The notes under the pieces: generated by a model | The model's database searches: none | What the model saw: only the letters and a program-made list of their open reading frames with translations | Told to the model about the DNA's origin: nothing | Assembly (NCBI RefSeq): GCF_022968395.1 | Contig: NZ_JALJQZ010000004.1 | Location: 99,637 to 163,636 of the forward strand | Reading direction: 5' to 3' | DNA: 64,000 bases | Source of the DNA: Affinirhizobium lemnae | GTDB lineage: Bacteria; Pseudomonadota; Alphaproteobacteria; Rhizobiales; Rhizobiaceae | Position numbers and translations under genes: made by a program | In this document: one piece after another, positions 8,491-16,260 of the stretch | How the letters are laid out: the number at the start of each line of letters is the position of its first letter | Numbering within the stretch: position 1 is the first letter of the stretch

Positions 8491-8491
8491 C

Positions 8492-9547
8492 TCAGGCAAG
8501 CTCCTCGATTTCTTCGTCGCCGTCTCGATGAACGGCAAATGAGCGCCAGATCAGGACGGGAATGACAACGCTGAAGATGATGATTTCCTTATAGTCACTC
8601 GCAAGAAATGAGGCCCAGCTTTCGAGGATGCCGATGAACACGGAGCCTATGGCCGTGATCGGATAGCTGGCCATGCCGCCGATGATTGCGCCCACGGAAG
8701 CCTTAAGCCCGATCATGAAGCCGGAATCGTAGTACATGGTGGTCACGGGCGCGATCAGAATGCCCACGATTGCCGCAAGTCCGGAGGCGATGAGGTATGC
8801 CGTCGCGGCTGCTCGCTCGGGCCGGATGCCCATGAGCCGTGCTCCGACGCGGTTTGACGCAGTGGCGCGCAGGGCCTTGCCCGTGATGGAGCGGCCAAAG
8901 AACAAATAGAAGACGAAGCTCAGCAGCAGGGCCACAATCATCATCAAGATCTGTTGTGCCGGCACGACGACACCGCCCGGCAGCGTAGTGACGCCGTCGA
9001 GAATGGGGTTCGTGCGCACGCCCTCGGGCCCGAAGACGATAAGGCCGATGCCGGCGATCAGGAAATGAACAGCGATTGCCACGATGAAGAGAATAAGCGT
9101 CGATGATGTGGCAAGGGGCCTTAGCGTCAGGCGGTCTATCAGTACACCCATAGGCAGGATCAAGGCCATCGTCGTAACAATCCGCAGTGCTTCCGGCACA
9201 TCCTGTTTGGCGATCATCAGCCCGACGATGCAGGGTATGAGCGGCAAGACGGCGTAGAAGAAAATGGCATGCGGCAAACGCCGGGCGGTGCCGTTGCGCA
9301 GATGGGTCATGCACTCCGCCAGACAGGCAAGAGCCGCCATGGCCGCTACGAGCCAGATCGAGCCGGGCACGGTACGGCTTTGAAAGGCCGCAAGCGTTAG
9401 CGCTGCAAAGGCAGCAATATCCCCGGAGGGAATGAAGATCACGCGGGTTACCGAGAAAACCAGCACGAAACCCAGCCCGGCAAGCAGGTAAATCGCGCCG
9501 GTCGACAGCCCGTCGATCAGCAAAATCAATATGATGTCCAAAGACAT
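8492..9547 (-). CDS. Branched-chain amino acid-type permease, LivH
   Basis: The 351-residue integral membrane protein starts MSLDIILILLIDGLSTGA, the classical LivH opening, and continues with 8-9 hydrophobic helices, including GMASYPITAIGSVFIGILES near the end. The ATG at 9547 is preceded by GGGAG, whereas the frame can be extended 38 codons upstream only through a Pro/Arg-rich non-membrane stretch. It forms the membrane channel with the fused LivMG protein. It lies 91 bp after the binding-protein gene, with strong hairpins in the gap. Confidence 0.9.
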   Translation of the reverse strand: MSLDIILILLIDGLSTGAIYLLAGLGFVLVFSVTRVIFIPSGDIAAFAALTLAAFQSRTVPGSIWLVAAMAALACLAECMTHLRNGTARRLPHAIFFYAVLPLIPCIVGLMIAKQDVPEALRIVTTMALILPMGVLIDRLTLRPLATSSTLILFIVAIAVHFLIAGIGLIVFGPEGVRTNPILDGVTTLPGGVVVPAQQILMMIVALLLSFVFYLFFGRSITGKALRATASNRVGARLMGIRPERAAATAYLIASGLAAIVGILIAPVTTMYYDSGFMIGLKASVGAIIGGMASYPITAIGSVFIGILESWASFLASDYKEIIIFSVVIPVLIWRSFAVHRDGDEEIEELA

Positions 9548-9574
9548 TTGCGGACTCCCGAACATGGTGCAAGT

Positions 9575-9623
9575 CGGCCTCGGTCGAGGCCGGCGAATGG
9601 CGGCGGATACATGTATCCGCCGC
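9575..9623. promoter_or_regulatory. Two intercistronic palindromes between binding-protein and permease genes
   Basis: CGGCCTCG/CGAGGCCG (9575-9592, 2-nt loop) is followed by a perfect 24-bp palindrome at 9600-9623 whose half is GCGGCGGATACA. On the minus-strand transcript they lie directly after the stop of the substrate-binding protein gene. Such structures commonly protect the upstream message or partly terminate, giving more binding protein than permease. There is no T-run, so full termination is unlikely. Confidence 0.6.
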
Positions 9624-9638
9624 GTCCAGCTCCATGGT

Positions 9639-10877
9639 TCAGGAGATGAGCTGCCAGGCACCTTTCTCGAGTTTTACCAGAACGCGAGAGCGTTCGTCAT
9701 TGCCGTAGCGCGAGCCCGGCTTGAAAGTGTAGACCCCATGCGAGCCGACCACTTCGCTGGCATTGGTGAGAGCCTCGCGCATTGCAAGCTTGAATTCCGC
9801 CGTGCCCGGTGCCGCGGTCTTGATCGCAGTTTCGGCGGCAGTAAGGAATAGGATCCAGGCATCGAACGAGTAGCCGGAAAAGGCATTCGGCACGGCATCT
9901 GGCTGTGTTGCCTTCAGTGCCCTGGCGAATTCCTTTGAGACCGCCTTGGTTGGGTTGGAGTCTGGTAGCTGCTCGAAGACCACGACCGGGCCGGTGGATG
10001 CGATCAGACCTTCCACGGCGCTACCGCCAACCTTGACGAATGCCGGGTTGATGATGGCGGGCGTTCCGTAGAACTGGCCCTTGTAGCCGCGCTCCCGCAA
10101 CGCAAGATAGGGAAGTGCCCCGGGCGTGCCGGAACCGCCAGCGACGAATACGTCCGGACGGGTTGCGAAGACCTTAAGTGCCTGTCCCGTTACGGAGGTA
10201 TCGGCGCGGGCGTATCTTTCGTTCGATGTGACCTTGATCCCAGCGGCTGGCGTCGCTTCTATAAGCGCATTGTAAACGAGGTCGCCCCAAGGGTCGGCAA
10301 AACCCATGTATCCAACCGATTTGACGCCTGCTTGCTTCATGTGGGCTACTGCGCCCGCAATCATCAGTGGCGCAGGCTGCGGTATGGTAATTGTCCAATT
10401 GCCGGGCTCACCCTGGGGATTGGCGTTGGCAATACAGATCAACGGTGTCTTGGTTTCGGCGCATACGGTGGCGATTGCAAGCGCCCCTGGCGAACCTGCC
10501 GTGCCGATGATCACATCGACATTATTTTCCTGAATGAGCTTGCGCGCGTTGACTGCAGCAATGGTCGGATCGGATGCATCGTCCAGCGCGATCAGCTTGA
10601 CTGTCTTGCCAGCAACCTGATTCTTGAAGGCGACAGCTGCCTTCAACCCCTGGTCATAGGGTATGCCGAGCGAAGATACAGGTCCGGACATCGAGGTGAT
10701 GAAGCCAACGACAATGGTGCCGTCTGCGGCGCGGGCCGGTGACACCAAGCCCGTCGGCAAGGTCGACATCGCTGCGGCTGCCGCAAAAGTACTTGCACTG
10801 GTTTTGAGGAACTGCCGGCGGCCGAGATCGCCTGCTGTGCGCGTCAATAGCGAATGGATGGAACCCAGATTTTTCAT
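9639..10877 (-). CDS. Periplasmic substrate-binding protein, LivK type, Tat-exported
   Basis: The 412-residue protein has a twin-arginine motif GRRQFLK (Arg20-Arg21), a hydrophobic stretch and a predicted cleavage after ARA (residue 50). The mature part begins TIVVGFITSMSGPVSSLG, the usual Venus-flytrap opening of periplasmic binding proteins type 1 used by HAAT importers. The ATG has GGGGAG upstream. It is first in livK-H-MG-F and read divergently from iacR, so the shared 445-bp region probably contains both promoters. The ligand is unknown; an auxin-related or other aromatic acid fits the context. Confidence 0.92.
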   Translation of the reverse strand: MKNLGSIHSLLTRTAGDLGRRQFLKTSASTFAAAAAMSTLPTGLVSPARAADGTIVVGFITSMSGPVSSLGIPYDQGLKAAVAFKNQVAGKTVKLIALDDASDPTIAAVNARKLIQENNVDVIIGTAGSPGALAIATVCAETKTPLICIANANPQGEPGNWTITIPQPAPLMIAGAVAHMKQAGVKSVGYMGFADPWGDLVYNALIEATPAAGIKVTSNERYARADTSVTGQALKVFATRPDVFVAGGSGTPGALPYLALRERGYKGQFYGTPAIINPAFVKVGGSAVEGLIASTGPVVVFEQLPDSNPTKAVSKEFARALKATQPDAVPNAFSGYSFDAWILFLTAAETAIKTAAPGTAEFKLAMREALTNASEVVGSHGVYTFKPGSRYGNDERSRVLVKLEKGAWQLIS

Positions 10878-11039
10878 GTCATGCTCCCCTGAGAGTTGAG
10901 TAAGATCTCGTTTGTGAAGATCCAGACGCTGCGGGCATTGTTTCGCCTCATCAGAGCATCCGGCAAAGCTTTGCCGTTGACGGACTTCGCACGCGAAGGC
11001 CGCCTCCCATCATTTTGGCACTATGGCCGCCAAAAAAGA

Positions 11040-11056
11040 AAATTCACGTGAAAATT
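11040..11056. promoter_or_regulatory. Candidate IacR operator (liv/iacR)
   Basis: ATTCACGTGAAAATT lies here with a fully palindromic core TTCACGTGAA (11043-11052). It matches the TTTACGTGAWTRTTACCG motifs before iacH and iacI in its ACGTGA core and following AT-rich half. It lies about 165 bp upstream of the livK-like ATG and 270 bp upstream of iacR. A MarR-type regulator would be expected to bind such a short palindrome; assignment to IacR is inference. Confidence 0.45.
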
Positions 11057-11209
11057 CTACTTTTCGACTTGATGATTTTCAAGCGCCGTTCTGTTGTTCA
11101 CGTCGAATTCTTCTTCGAATTCAGACTTCTCCTTTCATTTTGTCTTATGCGTTCGAATGGATGGGCCATCGGGCCCAGAAGGATTCTGTCTCTGGCGTAA
11201 GAGTTGCGA

Positions 11210-11229
11210 ATAGTGGATTTTTCCACTAT
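11210..11229. promoter_or_regulatory. Inverted repeat upstream of iacR
   Basis: ATAGTGGA (11210-11217) and TCCACTAT (11222-11229) are perfect 8-bp arms with a TTTT loop, extendable by CG pairs with one bulge. Its location about 95 bp before the iacR ATG suits an autoregulatory MarR operator or a leader hairpin. Confidence 0.4.
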
Positions 11230-11322
11230 CGCCTTGAGCGTCGACTTGGCGCGCAAGCAGTTGCTGCTTCGGCGCCGAAGCTTTCCGAGAAGCCCGAAAG
11301 ACCAAACAGGCGCGAGAAACCC

Positions 11323-11805
11323 ATGTCTGAAAACACAGCCTCCAATGCTGCCAACCACACTGGAGTCACCGCAGAAAAACGAATGAAGAAAGATTGGCCG
11401 TTTTATTGGGTCTCTCGGGTGAATGCACGCTATGCACAAGTTCTGGAACGTCGGCTTAAGCCGTTGGATCTCGATGTGGCCCGCTGGCGCGTTCTGATGT
11501 CGCTGTACGAGGACGAACACCTGAGCGTCTCGGAAATCGCCGATTATGCTGTTATCAAGCTCAACACCGTGACGAAGATAGTTCAGCGCATGATTGCCGA
11601 CGGACTTGTTGTCACACGCGTCCGGCCCAATGACGGGCGCGTGACCGAAGTCTGCCTCACCCCTGAAGGGGACCGTCTGCGTCGTCTCGCCCGCAAGGAG
11701 GCCGACCACGTTTTTGCCTCTTCCTTCGTCAACATTACGCCGGACCAGCTGGCGCAACTGAACAGCCTTCTGGAGAACGTATTCCAGCAACTCGAAGGGG
11801 CGTGA
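11323..11805 (+). CDS. iacR: MarR-family regulator, IacR-like
   Basis: This 160-residue winged-helix protein has the MarR layout: LDVARWRVLMSLYE, recognition region LSVSEIADYAVIKLNTVTKIV and wing VTRVRPNDGRVTEV. MarR proteins usually repress catabolic genes until an aromatic acid binds, and IacR of known iac clusters is of this family. The ATG at 11323 is chosen because the family domain begins just after it; a longer frame from 11023 adds a low-complexity, unrelated leader. It converges on iacG with 14 bp between stops and diverges from the Liv-type importer. Likely ligands are indole-3-acetate or a pathway intermediate. Confidence 0.85.
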   Translation: MSENTASNAANHTGVTAEKRMKKDWPFYWVSRVNARYAQVLERRLKPLDLDVARWRVLMSLYEDEHLSVSEIADYAVIKLNTVTKIVQRMIADGLVVTRVRPNDGRVTEVCLTPEGDRLRRLARKEADHVFASSFVNITPDQLAQLNSLLENVFQQLEGA

Positions 11806-11819
11806 GGTTGTATAGGCCA

Positions 11820-12338
11820 TCAATGCGGCTTCAGCGGATGGAAGGCACGGTCAAACCATACGAGGCCGTTGGCTTCCCCTTCAGCAACCTCGGTCGAGAT
11901 CACTTCGCAAAAAAAGACGCTGTGCGTGCCACGAAGCTGCTGATCGACAATGCGGCAGTCGAAGGCAACTGCGGCATTCGCCAGAACCGGTGCACCCGTC
12001 GTCCGCACGTGCCATTCGGTGGTGGCGAAACGATCTTCGCCGGTCCAGCGAGCGAAGGCACGTGAGAGATCTTGATGCGCAGGGCCTAGAACATTAACGC
12101 AGATGGCACCGTTTTGAACGAAGGCATCGTGCGAGAATGCTCTGCTGTTGATGCAGACAAGTAGCGTCGGTGGCTGGTCGGTGACCGAGCACACGGCTGA
12201 GACCGTGAGGCCGTGGCGCCCAGCCGGACCGTCTGTGGTGACGATGTTAACGGCAGCGCCCAGACGGCTCATACCGTTTCGAAACGCCTGCGCTTCAGGA
12301 GTGGGAGGTTGAGGAGCGGTATCTTGGGTCATTGTCAT
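11820..12338 (-). CDS. iacG: Flavin reductase, IacG-like
   Basis: The 172-residue protein is of the HpaC/flavin-reductase-like FMN-binding family (FRNGMSRLGAAVNIVTTDG near the start, then LTVSAVCSVTDQPPTLLVCIN and CVNVLG). It should reduce free flavin with NAD(P)H to feed a two-component monooxygenase, here most likely IacA. The ATG at 12338 overlaps the iacF stop as ATGA, so it is translationally coupled; the frame continues 20 codons upstream but without support. It is the last gene of the iac operon. Homologues in other iac clusters have the same neighbour set. Confidence 0.87.
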   Translation of the reverse strand: MTMTQDTAPQPPTPEAQAFRNGMSRLGAAVNIVTTDGPAGRHGLTVSAVCSVTDQPPTLLVCINSRAFSHDAFVQNGAICVNVLGPAHQDLSRAFARWTGEDRFATTEWHVRTTGAPVLANAAVAFDCRIVDQQLRGTHSVFFCEVISTEVAEGEANGLVWFDRAFHPLKPH

Positions 12339-13303
12339 ACATCCAATACCAGGGTGGGAGTGGCAGCGCGTGAGCAGCAGGCGCAGATCATTGAGCATTC
12401 CTCGCGCTCCTCATCGGTGAGGAACTTGTCGCGATGGTCGGGTATGCCTTCCATTACATCCGTGACGCAGGTGCCGCACACACCTTCCTCGCATTTCACT
12501 TCGATCTTCACACCGGCAGCGGCAAGCGCTTTCGCAATTGTGTTACCTTCCTCGACGCGCACCGTGACGCCGGAGCGCTTGGCAACGACTTCGAACCCGC
12601 CGCCCGACTGGTCGACATTCGCCGAGAAGTATTCGCGGTGAACATTTGCCTTGGCATGGCCTGCACCTTCTGCGGTGCTGATCACCCAGTCCATGAAACC
12701 CTGAGGGCCGCAGACATAGAGATGGGTGTCGGGGGCTGGAGCAGGGAGATCCCGTACAAGATCGAGCCGCTGCTCTGCCGCCTGATCGTCGAAATGGAAA
12801 ACCACCTTACTGCCCCAGGGCGCAGTTGCGATGAGGCCCCGGAAGGCTGTCACGTTTTCCGAGCGTGTGCAGTAGTGCAGCACAAAATCGCGCCCGAGCG
12901 CGTGCAGGCGCTGCGCCATGGCGAGCATGGGCGTGATTCCGATGCCGCCGCCTAGGAGGACTGACTTTTCAGCCGTCTCCTCCAGTGGAAAGTGGTTGCG
13001 AGGGCCTTCGACCTCGAAGGTGGTGCCGATCTGTGCAAGCCGATGCACTGCAAGCGAGCCTCCGCGCGATTTCGGGTCCAGTAGCACGCCGATTTCATAA
13101 GCGTCCTGCGTTGCCGGATTGGAGCAGAGCGAATACTGCCGCCAAAGGTCCATGGAGCCTTCGACGAGATGCAGATCGAGATGCGCGCCGGCCTCGAAGG
13201 TCGGCAGCATTGCACCTGACGCTTCAACAAGCCTCAGGTGCAGGATGTTGCCGGGCTCTTCGATCCGTTCGGCAACTTTCAGTTTCAGTGCGTTTGTGCT
13301 CAT
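12335..13303 (-). CDS. iacF: Dioxygenase reductase (FMN/NAD + 2Fe-2S), IacF-like
   Basis: About 322 residues of the phthalate-dioxygenase-reductase/VanB type: flavin-binding barrel (RQYSLCSNP), NAD domain (VLLGGGIGITPMLAMAQ, VCGPQGFMDWV) and a C-terminal plant-type ferredoxin with CEEGVCGTC and a final Cys in SMICACC. It passes electrons from NADH to the Rieske dioxygenase IacCD. The start at ATG 13303 is set by GAGGAGG upstream and lies 10 bp after the iacE stop. An extended frame inside iacE is rejected. Confidence 0.9.
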   Translation of the reverse strand: MSTNALKLKVAERIEEPGNILHLRLVEASGAMLPTFEAGAHLDLHLVEGSMDLWRQYSLCSNPATQDAYEIGVLLDPKSRGGSLAVHRLAQIGTTFEVEGPRNHFPLEETAEKSVLLGGGIGITPMLAMAQRLHALGRDFVLHYCTRSENVTAFRGLIATAPWGSKVVFHFDDQAAEQRLDLVRDLPAPAPDTHLYVCGPQGFMDWVISTAEGAGHAKANVHREYFSANVDQSGGGFEVVAKRSGVTVRVEEGNTIAKALAAAGVKIEVKCEEGVCGTCVTDVMEGIPDHRDKFLTDEEREECSMICACCSRAATPTLVLDV

Positions 13304-13313
13304 GACTGCCTCC

Positions 13314-14075
13314 TCATCGCATGTAGATGCCGCCATTGACGTCCCAGCAGGCGCCACTGACGAAGGATGCTTTCGGCCCGGCGAGAAGCGCCACCAGTTC
13401 GGCGACGAAGACCGGATCGCCGAGCTCTCCGACCGGGATATTGGCGAGCGCCGCCGCCATCTTTTCCGGCGTGATCACAGAGCGGACCATGGGCGTGTCC
13501 ATTGGTCCCGGCGCGATTGCATTGCAGGTCACGCCATAGGGGGCGAGATCGCGGGCAAAAACCTTGGTGAGCGTCAGGATCGCGCCCTTGGAGGCCGCAT
13601 AATGCGCGCCCGTTGCGGTGCCGCCATTCTGGCCCGCCAGCGACGCCAGATTGACGATCCGCCCATAGCCGCGAGCCTTGAAATGCCGACCGAAGATCTG
13701 GCTGCCAACAAAGGTACCGCCGGCATTGGTCGCCAGGATCGCGTTGAAGTCGGCGGGGTCGATATCGAGGACCGGTTTGACCGCTGTGCGCGCGGCATTG
13801 TTGACCAGCACTTCCACCGACCCCCAGCGCTCGACGCATTTGTCGAGAACCTCCTGAAAGTCTGCGGGCTTCATGACGTCCAGCGTTGCTGTCACCGCCA
13901 TTTCTCCGGCAAGGTCGAGTTCGGAAGCGAGCGACGCGCCTGCCTCTGCCTCGACGTCGGTGATGACGACACGGAAGCCTGAACTATGGAGTGAGCGCAC
14001 GATCTCCGCCCCAAGGCCACGGGCGCCGCCCGTCACCACGGCGGTCTGGATCTTTTCAGGAAGAGGGGCCGCCAT
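13314..14075 (-). CDS. iacE: Short-chain dehydrogenase/reductase, IacE-like
   Basis: A 253-residue SDR with the NAD(P) motif TGGARGLG (15-22), NNA (92-94), catalytic Ser145 and YAASK (Tyr159, Lys163). In iac clusters IacE acts on an oxidised indole-3-acetate intermediate between IacA and the dioxygenase; the exact step is taken from family knowledge. Its ATG shares one base with the iacD stop (TGATG), and it is followed by iacF after 10 bp. Confidence 0.9.
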   Translation of the reverse strand: MAAPLPEKIQTAVVTGGARGLGAEIVRSLHSSGFRVVITDVEAEAGASLASELDLAGEMAVTATLDVMKPADFQEVLDKCVERWGSVEVLVNNAARTAVKPVLDIDPADFNAILATNAGGTFVGSQIFGRHFKARGYGRIVNLASLAGQNGGTATGAHYAASKGAILTLTKVFARDLAPYGVTCNAIAPGPMDTPMVRSVITPEKMAAALANIPVGELGDPVFVAELVALLAGPKASFVSGACWDVNGGIYMR

Positions 14076-14569
14076 CAGAACAGATAGCTGAACGAGTTCA
14101 GCACCCCATCTGAGTTGAGCAGACGCACCACCTTGGCGCGGATCTTGAAGCCCTGTTCCGAAACGACCAGCGTGTGCTTCATATTTGCTGCCCAGACGCG
14201 CTGGCGGCCGAACTTGTCCTCAATCACATGCTCGGCACTGGAAACCGTCACCGTATCACCCTCAGCGCTGTCAATGACAAAGCGGGAGACCGTGCGCACG
14301 GTAAGCGCCGGCGGGGCCGAGGAAATCGAGAAGCCCTGCTTGAAGCGCTGGATACGGTCGCGCCGCATCCGGTCGTTGTCGTGGCAGAGGTTCAACTGAT
14401 TGTCAAAATCCTCGCCTTCACCGATCGGCAGGGTGTAGAAGCCTTCGGTTAGCCAGAGCGCCAGCCAGGCGTCGTAATCCTTGTCGTCCAGCAGAGCGGC
14501 TTCCGCCCACAGAAAGGCGCTGACCTTTTGCAGCAGCCCAAGATCGTTCACGTTGCTGATCATGTTCAT
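14075..14569 (-). CDS. iacD: Ring-hydroxylating dioxygenase small subunit, IacD-like
   Basis: The 164-residue protein has the cone-shaped beta-subunit fold of aromatic dioxygenases (FLWAEAALLDDKDYDAWLALW near the N-terminus, DNDRMRRDRIQR in the middle). It has no cofactor motifs and stabilises the alpha-subunit oligomer. The start at ATG 14569 overlaps the iacC stop (ATGA); the annotated frame upstream of this Met is a shadow of iacC. Pairing with a Rieske alpha subunit immediately upstream supports the assignment. Confidence 0.9.
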   Translation of the reverse strand: MNMISNVNDLGLLQKVSAFLWAEAALLDDKDYDAWLALWLTEGFYTLPIGEGEDFDNQLNLCHDNDRMRRDRIQRFKQGFSISSAPPALTVRTVSRFVIDSAEGDTVTVSSAEHVIEDKFGRQRVWAANMKHTLVVSEQGFKIRAKVVRLLNSDGVLNSFSYLF

Positions 14570-15840
14570 CGCGACATCATCCTCTTCCACATCTTGTAGG
14601 CGGCGCGCATGCCGGTTTCGGCGCTGATATGGCCTCGGGGGCCAAGCGTGCCGGGTGTTTCGTCGACCAGGCCGCGATTGACCAGGATCGGCAGATCCTC
14701 CCCGCCCTTGGTGCCGCGCTGCACGCGTTCCCACACTTCCGCATCGTCTGGCGAGCCAAAGCCCATGGGGCCCTGGAAATGCTCGTGCAGGCGAAGGCGC
14801 ATACGGTTTGCGGCAGCCGGACCGCCCTCCATGCCCAGAGCGATATGGCGGATATCGGTCTTCTCCACGTTGACAGGTGTCAGCACACGGAAGAAGGCGA
14901 GGGAGAAGGAGACGTTGGGAAACAGGTTAAGGTTGAAGCCCGCACCGCCCACAGCACGCACAATCTTCAAGACCTGATCTTCCGGGTAGCCATCGTCGCG
15001 CAACTCCTTGACGAGCGGCTGGAAGCGCTCCTCGATGGGATCGTCGAGATGCTCGTCGAGATCGATGCGCTCGGGGATCATCACCATGACCGAGTGGCCG
15101 TTGCCCAGATCCTCGACATAGCCCTTGCCGGTATCGAGGAACTTGAATGCCTCTTCCGCATCGCCGTCGAGCGACTGCATGAAGCTCTTGTGCACGACCG
15201 GGAAATGATAGGCGTCGGTCGTATTTTCGAGCTGAACCTTCCAGTTCATCGGTACGGAGAACTGATGCTCGCCCAGAACCTTGACCGGGAAACCGCCACC
15301 CTGCTTCATGAACAGGTCTATATAGCGGCACACTTCCGGCCCCAGGAAATCGACCAGCGGCTCGATCTCGTCGTTGAAGGTCGCGAAGATCATGCCGTTA
15401 TAGCTTTCGGTGCGCAGCGTCTTGAGGCCATGCGCGCCCTTGTCGAAATCTGCGCCATATTGTTCGGGATAGGGCAGGCCGCGCAGCGATCCATCGAGAC
15501 CATAGCCCCAGCCATGATACGGGCACTGGAAGGACGAGGTCTTGCCCTTCTTGACCTCGCAGACGGTCGCGGCGCGGTGGCGACACCGATTAACCAGTAC
15601 GTTCACCTCGCCCTTGCGGTCACGCACTACTATGACTGGTTCGAGCCCGACATTCGAAAGCTTGAAAGACCCCTTATCCGCCAGTTCGCTGTCATGGGCG
15701 ACCCACACCCAGGTCCGCTTGAAGATGCGCTCCATCTCCTCGCTGAAAAGATCGGCATCCTCGTACATCGATGTCGCAACTTTAGCATCGGGTGAGTAGA
15801 GCGCGTCGAGATCGCTGAATTTTTCGCTAGCGTGCAACAT
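14566..15840 (-). CDS. iacC: Ring-hydroxylating dioxygenase large subunit, IacC-like
   Basis: A 424-residue Rieske oxygenase alpha subunit. The Rieske cluster ligands are Cys86/His88 (NRCRHRA) and Cys106/His109 (CPYHGW); the mononuclear iron site shows ENTTDAYHFPVVH (Asp209, His212, His217). In iac systems this dioxygenase converts an oxidised indole-3-acetate intermediate towards catechol. The ATG is preceded by AAAGGAG. It lies 18 bp after the iacB stop and overlaps iacD. A 388-codon frame on the other strand is a shadow. Confidence 0.93.
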   Translation of the reverse strand: MLHASEKFSDLDALYSPDAKVATSMYEDADLFSEEMERIFKRTWVWVAHDSELADKGSFKLSNVGLEPVIVVRDRKGEVNVLVNRCRHRAATVCEVKKGKTSSFQCPYHGWGYGLDGSLRGLPYPEQYGADFDKGAHGLKTLRTESYNGMIFATFNDEIEPLVDFLGPEVCRYIDLFMKQGGGFPVKVLGEHQFSVPMNWKVQLENTTDAYHFPVVHKSFMQSLDGDAEEAFKFLDTGKGYVEDLGNGHSVMVMIPERIDLDEHLDDPIEERFQPLVKELRDDGYPEDQVLKIVRAVGGAGFNLNLFPNVSFSLAFFRVLTPVNVEKTDIRHIALGMEGGPAAANRMRLRLHEHFQGPMGFGSPDDAEVWERVQRGTKGGEDLPILVNRGLVDETPGTLGPRGHISAETGMRAAYKMWKRMMSR

Positions 15841-15858
15841 GGCAGCTCCTTTCAAATC

Positions 15859-16221
15859 TCAAAGTTCGGGAATGGTGAGCGCTCGGCCCATGCGGGCCTC
15901 AACGCGCATGTATTTCCAAAGGCGATGATCCTCGTCATCGACAACGATGGTTCTCAGCAGGTTACAGGCGGCAATCACCGACTGGCGGTCAGGGAAATCG
16001 CACAGCATGTACCAGGTCCAGGGAAAGGAGGGCGATGTGCCGACCTGCGTCTGGTCGTCATCCAGCGTGCCGAGGACGGTCACGCCTTCCAGTTTTGAAA
16101 CTCCAGACATAAAGGCCTGCGTTGCCTTCCATACGCCGCCGATCTGGCCGAAAGGCAGATCGAAGAAGGAGGGCTGCACGGCAAGGCATAGAAGCGTGCG
16201 GATGGGTGTCGGTTCTGACAT
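15859..16221 (-). CDS. iacB: Small conserved protein of iac operon, IacB-like
   Basis: A 120-residue soluble protein starting MSEPTPIRTLLCLAVQPSFF, with no signal peptide, cofactor or catalytic motif I can name. Its place between the acyl-CoA-dehydrogenase-like IacA and the dioxygenase alpha subunit is exactly that of iacB in known iac clusters, where its function is poorly defined. Its size and alternating hydrophobic pattern would fit a ferredoxin-like or Dabb-like small fold, but this is speculative. It is co-transcribed with iacA (37 bp before) and iacC (18 bp after). Confidence 0.75.
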   Translation of the reverse strand: MSEPTPIRTLLCLAVQPSFFDLPFGQIGGVWKATQAFMSGVSKLEGVTVLGTLDDDQTQVGTSPSFPWTWYMLCDFPDRQSVIAACNLLRTIVVDDEDHRLWKYMRVEARMGRALTIPEL

Positions 16222-16260
16222 GGTGTCAATCCTGTCGGCAAGGGTTCTGGCTAAGGTGGC

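Larger units (their letters stand above)
10878..11322. other. Divergent promoter region of livK-like and iacR genes
   Basis: This 445-bp stretch holds a TTCACGTGAA palindrome (11043-11052), a duplicated CGAATTC spaced by 5 bp around 11103-11121 and a perfect ATAGTGGA-TTTT-TCCACTAT hairpin (11210-11229). Two overlapping plus-strand frames extend iacR upstream, but they run through these elements and have no family match, so the region is read as noncoding. Confidence 0.6.

Noticed and set aside
8491-8538. TTG start extending LivM-LivG into livH
   Set aside because: The ATG at 8490 has a better ribosome site and ordinary family start.
14629-15795. 388-codon plus-strand frame opposite iacC
   Set aside because: Shadow of a strongly supported Rieske alpha subunit.
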